Below are positions 1 to 9,738 of a stretch of DNA of 64,000 nt, piece by piece. Position 1 is the stretch's first letter; every line of letters begins with the position of its first letter. The translations under genes and the position numbers were made by a program. The notes below the pieces were generated by a model. That model ran no database searches, was not told where the DNA came from, and was given only the letters and a program-made list of their open reading frames with translations. The DNA is taken from the NCBI RefSeq assembly GCF_034347425.1, contig NZ_CP133779.1:744001-808000 (forward strand). The letters are read 5' to 3'. The stretch is from Undibacterium sp. CCC3.4. Lineage in GTDB: Bacteria > Pseudomonadota > Gammaproteobacteria > Burkholderiales > Burkholderiaceae_D.

Positions 1-525
1 ACGCTATTGGATGATGAGGAAAGCACCCGCACCAGCATGGCACTGAAGGCGCTGGCATATGAATACCAACACCATGCGCCACATCGTAACTTGCTCATCG
101 AAGCTTTGCTGACGACGATCTTGATCTGGGTTAGCAGAAACTCGCCTTCAAGCGCGCCGACGACTGCTCAGGAAAATGAAAAGAGCAGCAAGCATCTCGG
201 CTATTTCGGGCGGTTGATCGAAGCAGAATATTCCACCCAGCATCTGGTGAACTATTACGCCAAAAAGATAGGCATTACTGCCGCACACCTGAATGTCATT
301 TGCCGCCAAAATACAGGAAAATCGGCTTTACACCTGATCCATAATCGCATTCTGCTGGAAGCAAAGCGTCATCTGGTCTATACCAGTATGTCCATCAGCA
401 TCATGTCTTATGCCTTAGGCTTTGCCGACCCGGCTTACTTCACACGTTTCTTCAAACGCAATATGGACATGTCACCGATGGACTTCAGAAAGCAGGCGGC
501 TACTTTGTTCGAGCAAAATAATTAG
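1..525 (+). CDS. AraC-family regulator, C-terminal part (PobR-like)
   Basis: The frame is open from the first base, so this is the 3' part (174 codons visible) of a gene that begins before the window. The last ~100 residues form an AraC-type double helix-turn-helix: a first HTH around KKIGITAAHLNVICR and the family signature YALGFADPAYFTRFFKR near the end. The wording of this domain (THLN/ICR, ALHLIHNRILLEAKRHL) resembles PobR-type activators of p-hydroxybenzoate catabolism. It converges on an aromatic-acid transporter gene with only 12 bp between the stop codons, which agrees with a role in aromatic acid uptake or degradation. The sensor domain is outside the window, so the ligand is inferred only. 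Confidence 0.85.
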   Translation, partial: TLLDDEESTRTSMALKALAYEYQHHAPHRNLLIEALLTTILIWVSRNSPSSAPTTAQENEKSSKHLGYFGRLIEAEYSTQHLVNYYAKKIGITAAHLNVICRQNTGKSALHLIHNRILLEAKRHLVYTSMSISIMSYALGFADPAYFTRFFKRNMDMSPMDFRKQAATLFEQNN

Positions 526-537
526 GACAGCGCAATA

Positions 538-1902
538 TCAGTGCGCCAAAACCTGTTTTGAATCAATTTTTACCGCCGCCGATATTTCCGGGTGAACGAA
601 CTGTTTGATCAACAAAGCGATCGCCGCAATCAAGCCTGGAATGGCGAGAATGGAAAAAATGATGGGCAAACTGAGTTGACGCCGCGCCAGTTCAGCAACT
701 AAAAAGGATCCTGCAATGCCACCAAAGCGGCCAATTCCAAGCATCCACGCAACACCTGTGGCACGACCTGGCGTTGGATAATAACTGGCAGCCAAGGCCG
801 GCATCGATGACTGCGCGGTATTCATGATGGCACCGGCGAGAAAGACCACCACGACTAACAGACCGACATTGCCGGCTACCTGACCAATGGAGAAAATAGC
901 CAAGGCGGTCAATGCATAACCAATGGCAATGATGCGGTTGCCATTGAATCTATCCATCAACCAGCCAAAGAAAATCGCCCCAACGCCACCCAATGGAAAC
1001 AGGGCTGAAATTAAGGTCGCATCTTTTGCTGCGATACCGGCATCTTTAAACAAAATCGGCATCCAATTGATCAAGGCATAAAAAATGACCAGCCCCATAA
1101 AATACGTCAGCCACAACATGAAGGAACCGATTGCATAGGGACGGGAAAGCACGACGCCTAAACCGTTTTTACCGGCCGTGGATGGCTTGACTTCAGTCAG
1201 GAAAAATCCGCCTGCATCATGCGCACTTGCCGAGATACGGCTCATTACGGCGCGAATCCGCTCAATTGGCTGAGAACGGCTCACCATATACCGTAACGAC
1301 TCAGGCAAAAACACTATTAACAAGATCACCAGCACCAATGGTACGCCGCCACCAAGTACCAACACGCCACGCCATCCCCATATTGGAATGATCCAGGCGG
1401 CAAGAAATCCACCAAACGCTGCCCCCAAAGGAAAGCCGGAAAACATGGCATTGGTCAGCACGCCGCGGCGCTGATCAGGACAATACTCACTCATCAAGGT
1501 AACAGCATTCGGCATAGCCGCGCCCAAACCTATGCCAGTGATAAAACGCAGCACGACCAGTTGTGACAAATCGCCGGCAAACGCCGATCCCAGGCAAGCG
1601 ACTGCAAACAGGGAGACCGACACGACCAGCACCAACTTGCGCCCCAAGCGATCCGCCAGTGGCCCGGCCGAGAGTGCCCCGGCAGCCAGACCGAACAAGG
1701 CCGCACTCAGTACCGGTGCCAGAGCGAGCCTTGACACCCCCCACTCCTTGATCAGTGAAGGTGCGATATAACCGATGGCGGCAGTATCAAAGCCATCGAG
1801 CAATACAATAAAAAAACAGAGGCTGAAAATCAGCCACTGATAGCGTGAAAATGGGTGCTCGTTCAGAAATACCTGAACATCAATCTGGCGTTCTTTGCTC
1901 AT
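538..1902 (-). CDS. MFS transporter, aromatic acid:H+ symporter (AAHS) family
   Basis: A 454-aa inner-membrane permease of the major facilitator superfamily. Seen: about 12 hydrophobic segments, the AAHS-type first helix with DGFDTAAIGYIAPSL, and the loop 2-3 motif GPLADRLGRK (MFS signature GxxxDRxGRR). Proteins with this pattern (PcaK, MhpT, BenK) import benzoate-type acids with protons. The frame stays open upstream to 2055, but I chose the ATG at 1902 because AGAGA lies at ribosome-binding distance and because the extra residues are not membrane-like. The 250 bp upstream (1903-2153) hold no convincing gene; the part next to the start is AT-rich with repeated TACAA words and probably contains the promoter. 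The neighbouring PobR-like regulator makes an aromatic substrate likely; the exact substrate cannot be read. Confidence 0.88.
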   Translation of the reverse strand: MSKERQIDVQVFLNEHPFSRYQWLIFSLCFFIVLLDGFDTAAIGYIAPSLIKEWGVSRLALAPVLSAALFGLAAGALSAGPLADRLGRKLVLVVSVSLFAVACLGSAFAGDLSQLVVLRFITGIGLGAAMPNAVTLMSEYCPDQRRGVLTNAMFSGFPLGAAFGGFLAAWIIPIWGWRGVLVLGGGVPLVLVILLIVFLPESLRYMVSRSQPIERIRAVMSRISASAHDAGGFFLTEVKPSTAGKNGLGVVLSRPYAIGSFMLWLTYFMGLVIFYALINWMPILFKDAGIAAKDATLISALFPLGGVGAIFFGWLMDRFNGNRIIAIGYALTALAIFSIGQVAGNVGLLVVVVFLAGAIMNTAQSSMPALAASYYPTPGRATGVAWMLGIGRFGGIAGSFLVAELARRQLSLPIIFSILAIPGLIAAIALLIKQFVHPEISAAVKIDSKQVLAH

Positions 1903-2368
1903 TATTTGTCTCTGTTTATTGTAATTTTTTGTAATGCTTTTTATTGTATCGACCAAGCTATTGACCGGGTGCGAACACGGAAGTGTGCTCAAAGTAGGGA
2001 GCTTGACATGGAAGCCATTATGGTTCGCGGAGAAAAAATAGAGAAGCTGCTTCAAACACTAGCAGCTATATCAAAATGGCATAGTAGGCAGGGCCATATT
2101 CGCTGGCTTGAGCATACTGCCGACCGTGGGCGACGTGCGCAAGGCCGACTCACTCACCCGTAGGGTACGGGGGATTCGTTGATGTGCGTGGCAATCAGGG
2201 CCGGACGCAAGCCTAAGTGCATCACGAAGGGCTCAAAGTCTCTATCAATGTAGAGTAAGCGGCAGCAATCTTCGATGCAACGCGTAGCAATGAGGGTATC
2301 GATGGTTTTACGCACCGTTACGCCGAGGGCGGAGTTTTTCAAGCTAGTTGTCGCCTAAAAGTAAATTT

Positions 2369-3454
2369 TTATGCCGCCAGTTTCAGTTCTTGATATACGT
2401 CCTCATGATTTAATGCTTCCTTGTTAGTTTTGTCTGGATTTAAGTCAACAACGTTGGCGCGGTCCCAGTTACGAGTAGCACCGCTCCAGCGATTCGAGTT
2501 CCTTGCTTTTGCCGCCGCATACAATTGCTCACGTCGAATCAATAATTCCACATCCAGACCGGCATGGCGTTCAGCTGGCGTTACAAACTGAATGGCACTG
2601 TGCCGGTGTTCTTCGTTATACCAATGCATGAATGTAGTAACCCAATTCCTGGCTGCCAGGAGATCCTTAAATGGGCGACGTGGATATACTGGGCAGTACT
2701 TCAATGTTTTAAAAAAGCTTTCGGCGAACGGGTTGTCATTACTCACGGCAGGACGACTGAATGACGGCATGACGCCCAGCACCTGCAGCATGGCCAGCAT
2801 CGTGGAGCCCTTCATCGGACTGCCGTTATCCGAATGAAGAACGACCTGATTTTGTGCGATTTTTTCTCGCACACAAATGTCCTTCATCACCTCGCTGGCC
2901 AGCGCGCTGCTTTCGGTTTCAAATACCTGCCAGCCGACCACTTTGCGACTAAATACATCGATGAACATATAGAGATAAAAATAGATGCCTCTGATCTCTG
3001 TCGGCAAATAGGTGATGTCCCAACAGTACAATTGGTTGGGCCCGGTTGCCTTTAAAGCACGTGGTTTGTTGCGGGGTTGCCTTGGCTTTTCTTCGCCACG
3101 GTGCACAAGCATATTTTTAGCCTTGAGTAAGCGATAGAACGTTGACTCCGATGCGACATAAATTCCATCATCAGCCAATCGCGGAACGATCTGGCTTGGC
3201 GGCAGATGGCCGTATTCCGGCGAGTTGGCAATGGCCAGAACCTGTTGTCGTTCCTCTGAACTAAGCTGATTCTGAGGTACCTGCACACGCCCTGTTCGCC
3301 GGTCTGCTTGCTCAGTCACCTGATCAATTTTCCAGCGCTGCAGCGTACGCTCGCTTAAATCAATTACGTCGCAGGCACGTTCCTGACGTGCGCCTGAAAC
3401 CACCGCTTCAGCTACCAGTGTCAATACGTTATTGCGCTCCGGGATTGGGGTCAT
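2369..3454 (-). CDS. IS3-like transposase OrfB (copy 1)
   Basis: Catalytic transposase subunit with an rve-type integrase core. The DDE triad is visible: D in YCWDITYLP, D in LHSDNGSP and E in FAESFF, with 35 residues between the second and third, as in the IS3 family. An N-terminal HTH (LSERTLQRWK) precedes an HTH_21-like segment. I start at the ATG at 3454 because GAGGAG lies just upstream; the open frame extends to 3568. It overlaps the 3' end of orfA by 26 bp. It is in the +1 register relative to orfA, not the -1 register used for the classical IS3 frameshift, so separate, coupled translation (361 aa) seems more likely than a fused OrfAB. Confidence 0.88.
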   Translation of the reverse strand: MTPIPERNNVLTLVAEAVVSGARQERACDVIDLSERTLQRWKIDQVTEQADRRTGRVQVPQNQLSSEERQQVLAIANSPEYGHLPPSQIVPRLADDGIYVASESTFYRLLKAKNMLVHRGEEKPRQPRNKPRALKATGPNQLYCWDITYLPTEIRGIYFYLYMFIDVFSRKVVGWQVFETESSALASEVMKDICVREKIAQNQVVLHSDNGSPMKGSTMLAMLQVLGVMPSFSRPAVSNDNPFAESFFKTLKYCPVYPRRPFKDLLAARNWVTTFMHWYNEEHRHSAIQFVTPAERHAGLDVELLIRREQLYAAAKARNSNRWSGATRNWDRANVVDLNPDKTNKEALNHEDVYQELKLAA

Positions 3455-3950
3455 TACTCCTCGTCCTCCCAAAGCGCACGGAACTTTTTTGCAGAACCAG
3501 CAGTGCTGCCGCCTCCGCCAGAGCTTTGTCTTTCCGGGCCAGCTCACGCTTGAGTTTGACGTTTTCATCTTTCAGCGATTTAACTTCACCAGCTTTGGGT
3601 GCGGCCTCTTTACCGCTGGCGCAAAAAGCAGATTTCCAACTGGTTAAATTATGCGGGAATAAACCACGTTCACGGCACCATGCCTGAAGCTGCTCTCCCG
3701 CTAACGCATGGCTCTCATGCAGTGCCTGCAGTTGTTCTTCTACCGTCCAGTCGCTCGGTCGTTTTTCTTTTTCTGACGCCGGACTGCCCGCCAGTGCTGA
3801 CTTCTTTTTCATCCAATATCTCAACGTGTGGTGATTCAAATTTAAATCAGTGGCCACTGACATGATTGTTCGGTCGCCACGGGAATAGGCCTTCTGTAAT
3901 GCCTGCTCAATAAATGCAGCGGAATAGGTTGCCATTGTTGCCTCGCTCAA
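3429..3950 (-). CDS. IS3-like transposase OrfA, HTH protein (copy 1)
   Basis: A 173-aa DNA-binding subunit. It has an HTH near the N-terminus (IMSVATDLNLNHHTLRYWMKKK region), a second possible DNA-binding segment around EQLQAWCRERGLFPHNL, and a C-terminal heptad-like stretch (SLKDENVKLKRELARKDKAL) typical of the leucine zipper of IS3 OrfA proteins. The upstream sequence AAAGAGAGG GTAAC-like region before 3951 supplies a Shine-Dalgarno-like GAG stretch. It is followed by overlapping orfB. Confidence 0.85.
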   Translation of the reverse strand: MSEATMATYSAAFIEQALQKAYSRGDRTIMSVATDLNLNHHTLRYWMKKKSALAGSPASEKEKRPSDWTVEEQLQALHESHALAGEQLQAWCRERGLFPHNLTSWKSAFCASGKEAAPKAGEVKSLKDENVKLKRELARKDKALAEAAALLVLQKSSVRFGRTRSNDPNPGAQ

Positions 3951-4047
3951 TAAGTTAAAAAGAGAGGTAACAACCAGATTGAAGATCGCCGGTCATTTTA
4001 GCCGTATAACTTCAAAATCAAAAAGCAAACCTTAACGTCTTGAGGGA

Positions 4048-4072
4048 ATGGGTTCCGCTGCGCTCCACCCAT
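4048..4072. repeat. Small palindrome near IS right end (copy 1)
   Basis: A 6-bp inverted repeat ATGGGT ... ACCCAT encloses TCCGCTGCGCTCC. The same sequence is present in IS copy 2 at 28338-28362, so it belongs to the element. Its wording (GGTTCCGCTGCGCTCCACCC) resembles a type of interspersed repeat seen in many proteobacterial genomes; whether the element picked one up is an inference. Confidence 0.5.
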
Positions 4073-4449
4073 AAAACCCGACTGCCTACGCCGGAAAAAG
4101 CTGGATAGATAATGCGAAAAACACAAACAAACAGACTTCAATGAGATCGGTTCAATTTAAAAAGTTACACGACAAGTAGTCTGACAGATGGGGAGGGCGC
4201 GTAATGTGCGGTAGTTCTCGGCCGCTCGCAGCGCGATGCGCACGCCGCCTAACTCGACTATCTTGAGTGCGGTAAGAAATTTTTTCGCCCGTTGCAGATC
4301 GCGCTCGCGGCTAAAGCCTTGCAAAACTTCAAGCAAAATAATATCGCCGGTGGCAACAAACTCGCTCCCTAGCATGGCATCAAGCGCATCAGTCTGACGC
4401 GTCACCGCGCCTCGGAAATAATCGATCCATACACTGGAATCGACCAAAA

Positions 4450-4644
4450 TCATCGGTCTGCTCGCATGACATCGAGATCACCTTGCCAAGCCAGAATACC
4501 TCTGAGTTGGCGAATTTGTTCCTGCTGTTTCAAGCGCAACAGAGTGCGCAATCCGAGTTCGACAACTTCACGTTTGGTCTTGAGACCAGTCAAGTGCAGC
4601 GTCTCTTGAATCAAGTTATCATCGATGACAATATTGGTTCGCAT
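4450..4644 (-). CDS. vapB: VapB-type antitoxin
   Basis: A 64-aa antitoxin. The N-terminus MRTNIVIDDNLIQET followed by GLKTKREVVELGLRTLL is the ribbon-helix-helix of VapB proteins (VapB family with the TNIVIDD start), which represses its own promoter and wraps the VapC toxin with its C-terminus. An in-frame GTG lies at 4656, but the ATG at 4644 has GGAGGG six bases upstream and begins exactly at the conserved family start. The stop overlaps the vapC start by ATGA. The antitoxin gene appears intact although its toxin gene is broken. The 250 bp upstream (4645-4894) hold no gene that I can support; the vapBC promoter should lie there. Confidence 0.88.
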   Translation of the reverse strand: MRTNIVIDDNLIQETLHLTGLKTKREVVELGLRTLLRLKQQEQIRQLRGILAWQGDLDVMRADR

Positions 4645-4894
4645 GATGCCCTCCACGGCTGAATTTTGATTATCCTAGCGCGAGTCAACGAAGAGATCAA
4701 GCCGTTTTTACACTGCCGTGCGCGGATCTGACAAGGGCATTATTCCGACGATTGCGGTAAAGCTATGCTGCGCAATTGGAAGCAGCCGTCGCTGTTAAAC
4801 ACCTAGGTTTCGGAACTCTCACAGCGACCGCCGTACTGGAGCATGGCCTTGCATAGTTATCCACTGACAGCGCGCGGCGCGGCGACTACTCAAT

Positions 4895-5314
4895 TCAATG
4901 CGAATGACCACAGGCGCTGCCCGCCTTGCCCTGCATCGGCGCATCACGGCCGCTGTCATCAGGGAAGCCGGCTTCCTGCAATTTTTGCAGATACTCTTGC
5001 CACAGGCGCGCCTGCTCAGTACCCAACTGGTAGAGATAATCCCAAGTGAAGATACCGGAACTGTGGCCGTCATCAAACACCGGTTTGACGCCGTAGTTCC
5101 CGACCGGCTCAAGTGCACTGAGGCTGACGCCACGTTTGCCGGTTTGCAGAATTTCTTGGCCGGCACCGTGACCGCGTACTTCAGCCGACGGCGAATACAC
5201 GCGCAATAATTCGAATGGCAAGGAAAAGCTGCAGCCGTCATCAAAAGCGATGTCCAACACGCCGCTCTGGGTGCGAGCATCGAGGGCGGTAGGCTGGGGT
5301 TTGACTATGGTCAT
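4895..5314 (-). CDS. DUF971 family protein
   Basis: A 139-aa soluble protein with the DUF971 fold, the small domain also found at the N-terminus of gamma-butyrobetaine hydroxylase. Recognisable parts: SGVLDIAFDDG, the FELLRVYSPSAEVRGHG segment and GNYGVKPVFDDGHSSGIFTWDYLYQLG. The C-terminus ends in a Cys/His tail (CGHSH). The function is unknown; Fe-S or metal-related roles have been suggested for homologues. It begins 3 bp after the stop codon of the HIT gene and is the third gene of the operon starting near 9738. In related beta-proteobacteria this gene precedes ubiquinone biosynthesis genes; here the operon ends because vapBC follows. Confidence 0.85.
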   Translation of the reverse strand: MTIVKPQPTALDARTQSGVLDIAFDDGCSFSLPFELLRVYSPSAEVRGHGAGQEILQTGKRGVSLSALEPVGNYGVKPVFDDGHSSGIFTWDYLYQLGTEQARLWQEYLQKLQEAGFPDDSGRDAPMQGKAGSACGHSH

Positions 5315-5317
5315 GAG

Positions 5318-5767
5318 TTACTCTATCAGGGTAGGTAGTGCAAGATTCAAAGCAACGATCAGTTCGCTGCGCAATTGCGGCAATACCGCACGGCGGGCCG
5401 CCAACGCCAGCGCATCGGGCGAGCTGCCATGGGGCGCGGCCCACACTGGCTGGGGAAAATGGGCATCGTCGATAAAACGTGGAATCACATGCCAATGCAG
5501 ATGCGGCACCATATTGCCGAAACTGGCCAGATTGATTTTATCTGGCTGCATCACACGACGCAGCACCGTTTCGACTTGCCACACCACGGCCATCAACAAC
5601 TGACGATCAGGCTCGCTCAGCTCGCTCATTTCCTTGACATGCGCATGCCAAATCACACGGCAAAAACCAGGATAATTGGCGTCATCGACCAAGATCACGC
5701 GCCATTTTTCGGCGGCGACAATCACGTCGCCGCCATCGAGCGCACATAATTCGCAGTGCGCACTCAC
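5318..5767 (-). CDS. HIT family nucleotide-binding hydrolase
   Basis: A 149-aa histidine-triad protein. The defining motif HLHWHVIPR (His89, His91, His93) is complete, and the N-terminal CELC pair at residues 5 and 8 resembles a zinc site of some HIT proteins. Such proteins cleave nucleoside phosphoramidates or dinucleoside polyphosphates; the substrate here is unknown. The ATG overlaps the stop of the upstream oxidoreductase by 4 bp, and DUF971 follows after 3 bp, so the three genes are almost certainly one transcript. Confidence 0.9.
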   Translation of the reverse strand: MSAHCELCALDGGDVIVAAEKWRVILVDDANYPGFCRVIWHAHVKEMSELSEPDRQLLMAVVWQVETVLRRVMQPDKINLASFGNMVPHLHWHVIPRFIDDAHFPQPVWAAPHGSSPDALALAARRAVLPQLRSELIVALNLALPTLIE

Positions 5768-8700
5768 ACCAACACCCGTTCTATGCCGCCATTATTGGCT
5801 TTGGCTACATACTCGGGCAACCAGTTTTCGCCTAATACATGGCGGGCCATTTCGATGACGATGTAGTCGGCCGTGGTGTTGCTGTCATCGTTGTAACGCG
5901 TCAAGCCCTGCATGCAAGCTGGGCAAGAAGTCAGAATTTTGACGTCGCCGGTAAAGCCATCGGCGCGCAACTTGTCTGCCCCTTTGAGCATTTCCTCTTC
6001 TTTGCGGAAGCGGATCTGCGTCGAGATATCGGGGCGCGATACCGCCAGCGTGCCAGCTTCGCCACAGCAGCGATCATTTTTTTCTATCTTGACTTGATCG
6101 ATCGTGGTGATCAAAGCATTGACGGTTTTCAAAGGATCCTGCAATTTCATCGGTGTATGACAAGGGTCATGGTACATGTAGCGGGTACCGCTGACGCCTT
6201 CGAGTTTCATACCTTTTTCCAGCAAATACTCATGGATGTCGATGATGCGACAGCCCGGGAAAATTTTATCGAATTGATAGGTGGCAAGTTGATCGTAACA
6301 AGTGCCGCAAGAAACCACGACCGTTTTGATATCGAGATAATTGAGCGTGTTGGCCATACGATGGAACAGCACACGGTTATCGGTAATCATCTTCTCGGCC
6401 TTGTCGAACTGGCCGGCGCTGCGTTGCGGATAACCGCAGCACAGATAGCCTGGCGGCAGCACTGTCTGCACGCCGACTTGCCATAACATCGCTTGCGTCG
6501 CCAGACCAACTTGCGAAAATAGCCGCTCCGAGCCGCAGCCCGGGAAATAAAACACCGCCTCGGTGTCGGCCGTGGTGGTAGCAGGATTACGGATGATGGG
6601 AACGATTTTATCGTCCTCGATATCGAGCAAGGCACGCGCCGTTTTCTTGGGCAAATTCCCCGGCATTTTTTTATTGATGAAGTGAATCACCTGCTCTTTG
6701 ATAGCCGGCTTGCCGATCGAAGCAGGCGGCGCCTTGGTCTGTTTTCTGGCCAATTGTTTCAGCACCGTATTACCGAAACGCTGAGCACCGACACCCCAGC
6801 CGAAAATCACTTTGCGGGCCGCCTTAATGGTGGCCGGATCTTTGGCATTGAGGAAAAACATCGCCGCCGTGGTGCCGGGGTTAAACGATTTCTTATCCAT
6901 TTTGCGCAACAGATTGCGCATATTCATGGAGACATCACCGAAATCAATATCGACCGGACACGGCGTCACGCACTTATGACAGACCGTGCAATGGTCGGCC
7001 ACATCTTCGAACTCTTCCCAATGCTTGATGGAAATCCCACGACGGGTTTGCTCTTCGTATAGAAACGCTTCGACCAATAAAGAGGTGGCAAGAATTTTAT
7101 TGCGTGGTGAATACAGTAAATTGGCGCGCGGCACATGGGTCGCACACACCGGTTTACATTTTCCGCAACGCAAGCAATCCTTGACGCTGTTAGCAATCGC
7201 ACCAATATCGCTTTGTTGCATGATCAAGGATTCATGCCCCATCAAACCGAACGAGGGCGTATAGGCATTGCGCAAATCGGCCGCATAGCCTGGCAAATTG
7301 AGCAACTTGCCTTTGTTAAAGCGGCCATCCGGATCGATGCGTTCTTTGTACGAGCGGAAATCTTTGATTTCATCTTCGGTTAAAAATTCCAACTTCGTGA
7401 TACCAATGCCATGCTCACCCGAGATCACGCCATCCAAGGCACGGGCCAGCACCATGATGCGCGCGACGGCTTGATGTGCCACCTGCAGCATGGCATAGTC
7501 ATCCGAATTGACCGGTAAATTGGTATGCACATTGCCATCGCCTGCATGCATGTGCAAGGCGACGAACACGCGGCTACGCAATACTTTCTTGTGTACGGCC
7601 ACGCACTCATCGAGTATCAGCTTGAACGCCGCACCATTGAAAATCTGGCGCAACTGGGCCCGTACTTCCTGCTTCCAAGAGATACGCACGGTACGATCTT
7701 GGACGATAGAAAACACGCTGGCATCGGCTTGCTGCTGTACCCGTTCGGCAAACACCGCATCCAAGCTAGCCAAGCCATGCAAGCTCAGCCCGGCGCGCGC
7801 CTCGGCCAGCGGCAGATCGAGCTGAGTCAGCAGATACGTCCAGCGGGCATGGGTTGCGGCCAGCAAGGCAACGGTCTGGCTGACGCGGTCTTCCAGCAAC
7901 TCGGCGGCAGAAATATCATCGCCGTCGGCATCTTCGCTTTTTCCTAAAGGCAAATTACCCTTGGCGAAAAACTCTTGCAAGGCCGTGATCAGGGCCAGCT
8001 TGTTTTGTATCGACAATTCGATATTGATGCGTTCTATACCATCGGTATATTCACCCATGCGATTGAGCGGAATGACGACGTCTTCATTGATTTTGAAGGC
8101 ATTGGTATGTTTCGAAATCGCCGCAGTTTTGGCGCGATCGAGCCAAAACTTCTTACGCGCTTCCGGACTGACGGCAACAAAGCCTTCACCGACGCGGGTA
8201 TTGGCAATCCGTACCACTTCCGAAGCCGCTTGCGCCACGGCGTTTTCATCGTCACCGACGATGTCGCCGAACAGCGCCATCTTCGGCAGTACACCGCGCT
8301 TGGATTTGGTGGTGTAACCGACGGCGCGCAGATAACGTTCGTCGAGATGCTCGAGACCGGCCAAAATAGCCCCGCCTTTTTTGGTTTCGCCATCGAGGTA
8401 ATCTTTAATTTCGACTATGCTTGGAATCGCGTCGCGCGCTTGGCCGAAAAATTCCAGGCAAACGGTACGGGCAAATTTCGGCATCTTGTGCAAGATCCAG
8501 CGCGCCGACGTGATCAACCCGTCGCAACCTTCTTTTTGCACGCCTGGCAAACCGGCCAGAAATTTATCGGTCACATCCTTGCCCAGACCTTCTTTGCGAA
8601 ATACCCGGCCCTTGATTTCCAGACGTTCGGTTTTGAACGACTGTTTTTCGCCGGGATGTGTCCAGACCAAGTCAAACTTGGCTAATTCAACATCATGAAT

Positions 8701-9738
8701 CTTGCCCAGATTGTGTTCGATACGCGTCACTTCGAGCCAATCGCCATTCGGGTCGACCATCTTCCACGAAGCCAGATTATCGAGCGCAGTGCCCCACAAC
8801 ACGGCTTTTTTGCCGCCGGCATTCATCGCCACATTGCCGCCTATGCAAGACGCTTCGGCCGAGGTCGGGTCGACCGCAAACACATAGCCGGCTTTTTCCG
8901 CCGCATCAGCGACGCGTTTGGTGACCACGCCGGCACCGGAGTAGATGGTGGCGTAATCGCGCTCGACACCGGGCAGGCGCGTGATTTCCACCGCCCCGAG
9001 TTGTTCGAGCTTTTCGGTATTGATCACCGCTGACAAAGGCGTGAGCGGAATCGCACCACCGGTGTAACCGGTGCCGCCGCCGCGCGGGATGATGGTCAGA
9101 CCGAGTTCAATACAGCTCTTGACCAGCCCAGCCATCTCGTCTTCGGTGTCGGGCGTGAGCACGACGAATGGATATTCGACGCGCCAATCGGTGGCATCGG
9201 TCACATGCGAAACGCGGCTCAGGCCATCGAACTTGATATTGTCTTTGGCGGTGTAACGCGCCAGCAAGCGATTGGCCTTCTTGCGCAGATCATAGGTGGC
9301 GCGAAATTGTCGAGCGAATTCGGCCACCGCCGCGCGGGCCGCATGCACCAAAGTTTCCACACTATGGCTGCGTTCGGCATCGTCATCATTAGCGGTATTG
9401 AGACGGCGCTTCTCGACTTCGCCCAAGCGGTGGTTCAAGGCATCGATCAAATCTTGCCGCCGCTTAGGATTGTCGAGCATATCGTCTTGCAGATACGGAT
9501 TACGCTGCACCACCCAGATATCGCCAAGCACTTCGTAGAGCATGCGCGCCGAGCGCCCGGTTTGGCGTTTACCGCGTAATTGATCGAGCAATAACCAGGC
9601 ATCTTCGCCCAGCAGACGAATGACGATTTCACGGTCGGAAAACGAGGTGTAATTGTACGGAATTTCACGCACGCGGGTAGCACCGGCGCCCGGAGGCGTG
9701 TCAGCGAGCAAAGCAGGAACAGGGAGGGGAGCGTTCAT
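5764..9738 (-). CDS. FAD-linked oxidase / Fe-S (GlpC-like) fusion oxidoreductase, DUF3683 type
   Basis: A ~1324-aa protein that joins, in order: an N-terminal DUF3683-type region; a PCMH FAD-binding domain with [12 protein letters not shown] (around residue 220-245); a FAD-oxidase C-terminal domain containing GEHGIG; two [4Fe-4S] motifs, [11 protein letters not shown] and [12 protein letters not shown]; and two CCG domains ([14 protein letters not shown]). This is the layout of D-2-hydroxyacid (D-lactate or D-2-hydroxyglutarate) dehydrogenases of the YdiJ/Dld-II class, which pass electrons through the clusters to the quinone pool. The N-terminal extension makes it longer than YdiJ. The frame is open to a TTG at 9819; I favour the ATG at 9738, although neither has a good ribosome-binding site. 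First gene of the operon with HIT and DUF971. Confidence 0.87.
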   Translation of the reverse strand: MNAPLPVPALLADTPPGAGATRVREIPYNYTSFSDREIVIRLLGEDAWLLLDQLRGKRQTGRSARMLYEVLGDIWVVQRNPYLQDDMLDNPKRRQDLIDALNHRLGEVEKRRLNTANDDDAERSHSVETLVHAARAAVAEFARQFRATYDLRKKANRLLARYTAKDNIKFDGLSRVSHVTDATDWRVEYPFVVLTPDTEDEMAGLVKSCIELGLTIIPRGGGTGYTGGAIPLTPLSAVINTEKLEQLGAVEITRLPGVERDYATIYSGAGVVTKRVADAAEKAGYVFAVDPTSAEASCIGGNVAMNAGGKKAVLWGTALDNLASWKMVDPNGDWLEVTRIEHNLGKIHDVELAKFDLVWTHPGEKQSFKTERLEIKGRVFRKEGLGKDVTDKFLAGLPGVQKEGCDGLITSARWILHKMPKFARTVCLEFFGQARDAIPSIVEIKDYLDGETKKGGAILAGLEHLDERYLRAVGYTTKSKRGVLPKMALFGDIVGDDENAVAQAASEVVRIANTRVGEGFVAVSPEARKKFWLDRAKTAAISKHTNAFKINEDVVIPLNRMGEYTDGIERINIELSIQNKLALITALQEFFAKGNLPLGKSEDADGDDISAAELLEDRVSQTVALLAATHARWTYLLTQLDLPLAEARAGLSLHGLASLDAVFAERVQQQADASVFSIVQDRTVRISWKQEVRAQLRQIFNGAAFKLILDECVAVHKKVLRSRVFVALHMHAGDGNVHTNLPVNSDDYAMLQVAHQAVARIMVLARALDGVISGEHGIGITKLEFLTEDEIKDFRSYKERIDPDGRFNKGKLLNLPGYAADLRNAYTPSFGLMGHESLIMQQSDIGAIANSVKDCLRCGKCKPVCATHVPRANLLYSPRNKILATSLLVEAFLYEEQTRRGISIKHWEEFEDVADHCTVCHKCVTPCPVDIDFGDVSMNMRNLLRKMDKKSFNPGTTAAMFFLNAKDPATIKAARKVIFGWGVGAQRFGNTVLKQLARKQTKAPPASIGKPAIKEQVIHFINKKMPGNLPKKTARALLDIEDDKIVPIIRNPATTTADTEAVFYFPGCGSERLFSQVGLATQAMLWQVGVQTVLPPGYLCCGYPQRSAGQFDKAEKMITDNRVLFHRMANTLNYLDIKTVVVSCGTCYDQLATYQFDKIFPGCRIIDIHEYLLEKGMKLEGVSGTRYMYHDPCHTPMKLQDPLKTVNALITTIDQVKIEKNDRCCGEAGTLAVSRPDISTQIRFRKEEEMLKGADKLRADGFTGDVKILTSCPACMQGLTRYNDDSNTTADYIVIEMARHVLGENWLPEYVAKANNGGIERVLV

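Larger units (their letters stand above)
2330..4192 (-). mobile_element. IS3-like insertion sequence, copy 1 (1863 bp)
   Basis: The ends were set by comparing this copy with the one at 26620-28482: identity starts at CGGAG and stops at GATGGG. Both copies are flanked by short direct repeats, GAGGG here (2325-2329 and 4193-4197); 4 bp is also compatible. Imperfect inverted repeats lie just inside the ends: TTTTTCAAGCTAGTTGTCG on the left against TCTGTCAGACTACTTGTCG read inwards from the right. It carries two genes, a helix-turn-helix OrfA and a DDE OrfB. At ~1.86 kb it is longer than most IS3 elements, partly because of ~240 noncoding bp between orfA and the right end. I do not recognise a named element. 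Confidence 0.92.
2154..4453 (-). pseudogene. vapC: vapC toxin gene (PIN-domain RNase) split by IS copy 1
   Basis: Type II toxin of the VapC family, interrupted. The 5' half (4453 down to 4193) encodes MILVDSSVWIDYFRG and the ILLEVLQGF segment, that is, the first acidic residues of the PIN site; the 3' half (2329 down to 2154) encodes VRKTIDTLIATRCIED and YIDRDF, the remaining acidic residues. Removing 2330-4192 and one copy of the 5-bp duplication GAGGG restores an uninterrupted frame reading RTLRALGVTVRKTID across the junction. The ATG overlaps the vapB stop (ATGA), the usual translational coupling. As it stands the reading frame runs into IS sequence after RTLRALPI and loses half of the catalytic acids, so the toxin should be inactive. 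Confidence 0.9.

Noticed and set aside
1855..2163. Plus-strand 102-codon frame between the MFS gene and vapC
   Set aside because: It overlaps the start of the transporter gene, lacks a ribosome-binding site and its product looks like noncoding translation.
3429..3568. Classical -1 programmed frameshift between IS orfA and orfB
   Set aside because: orfB is in the +1 register relative to orfA, not -1, and has its own ATG with GAGGAG just upstream.
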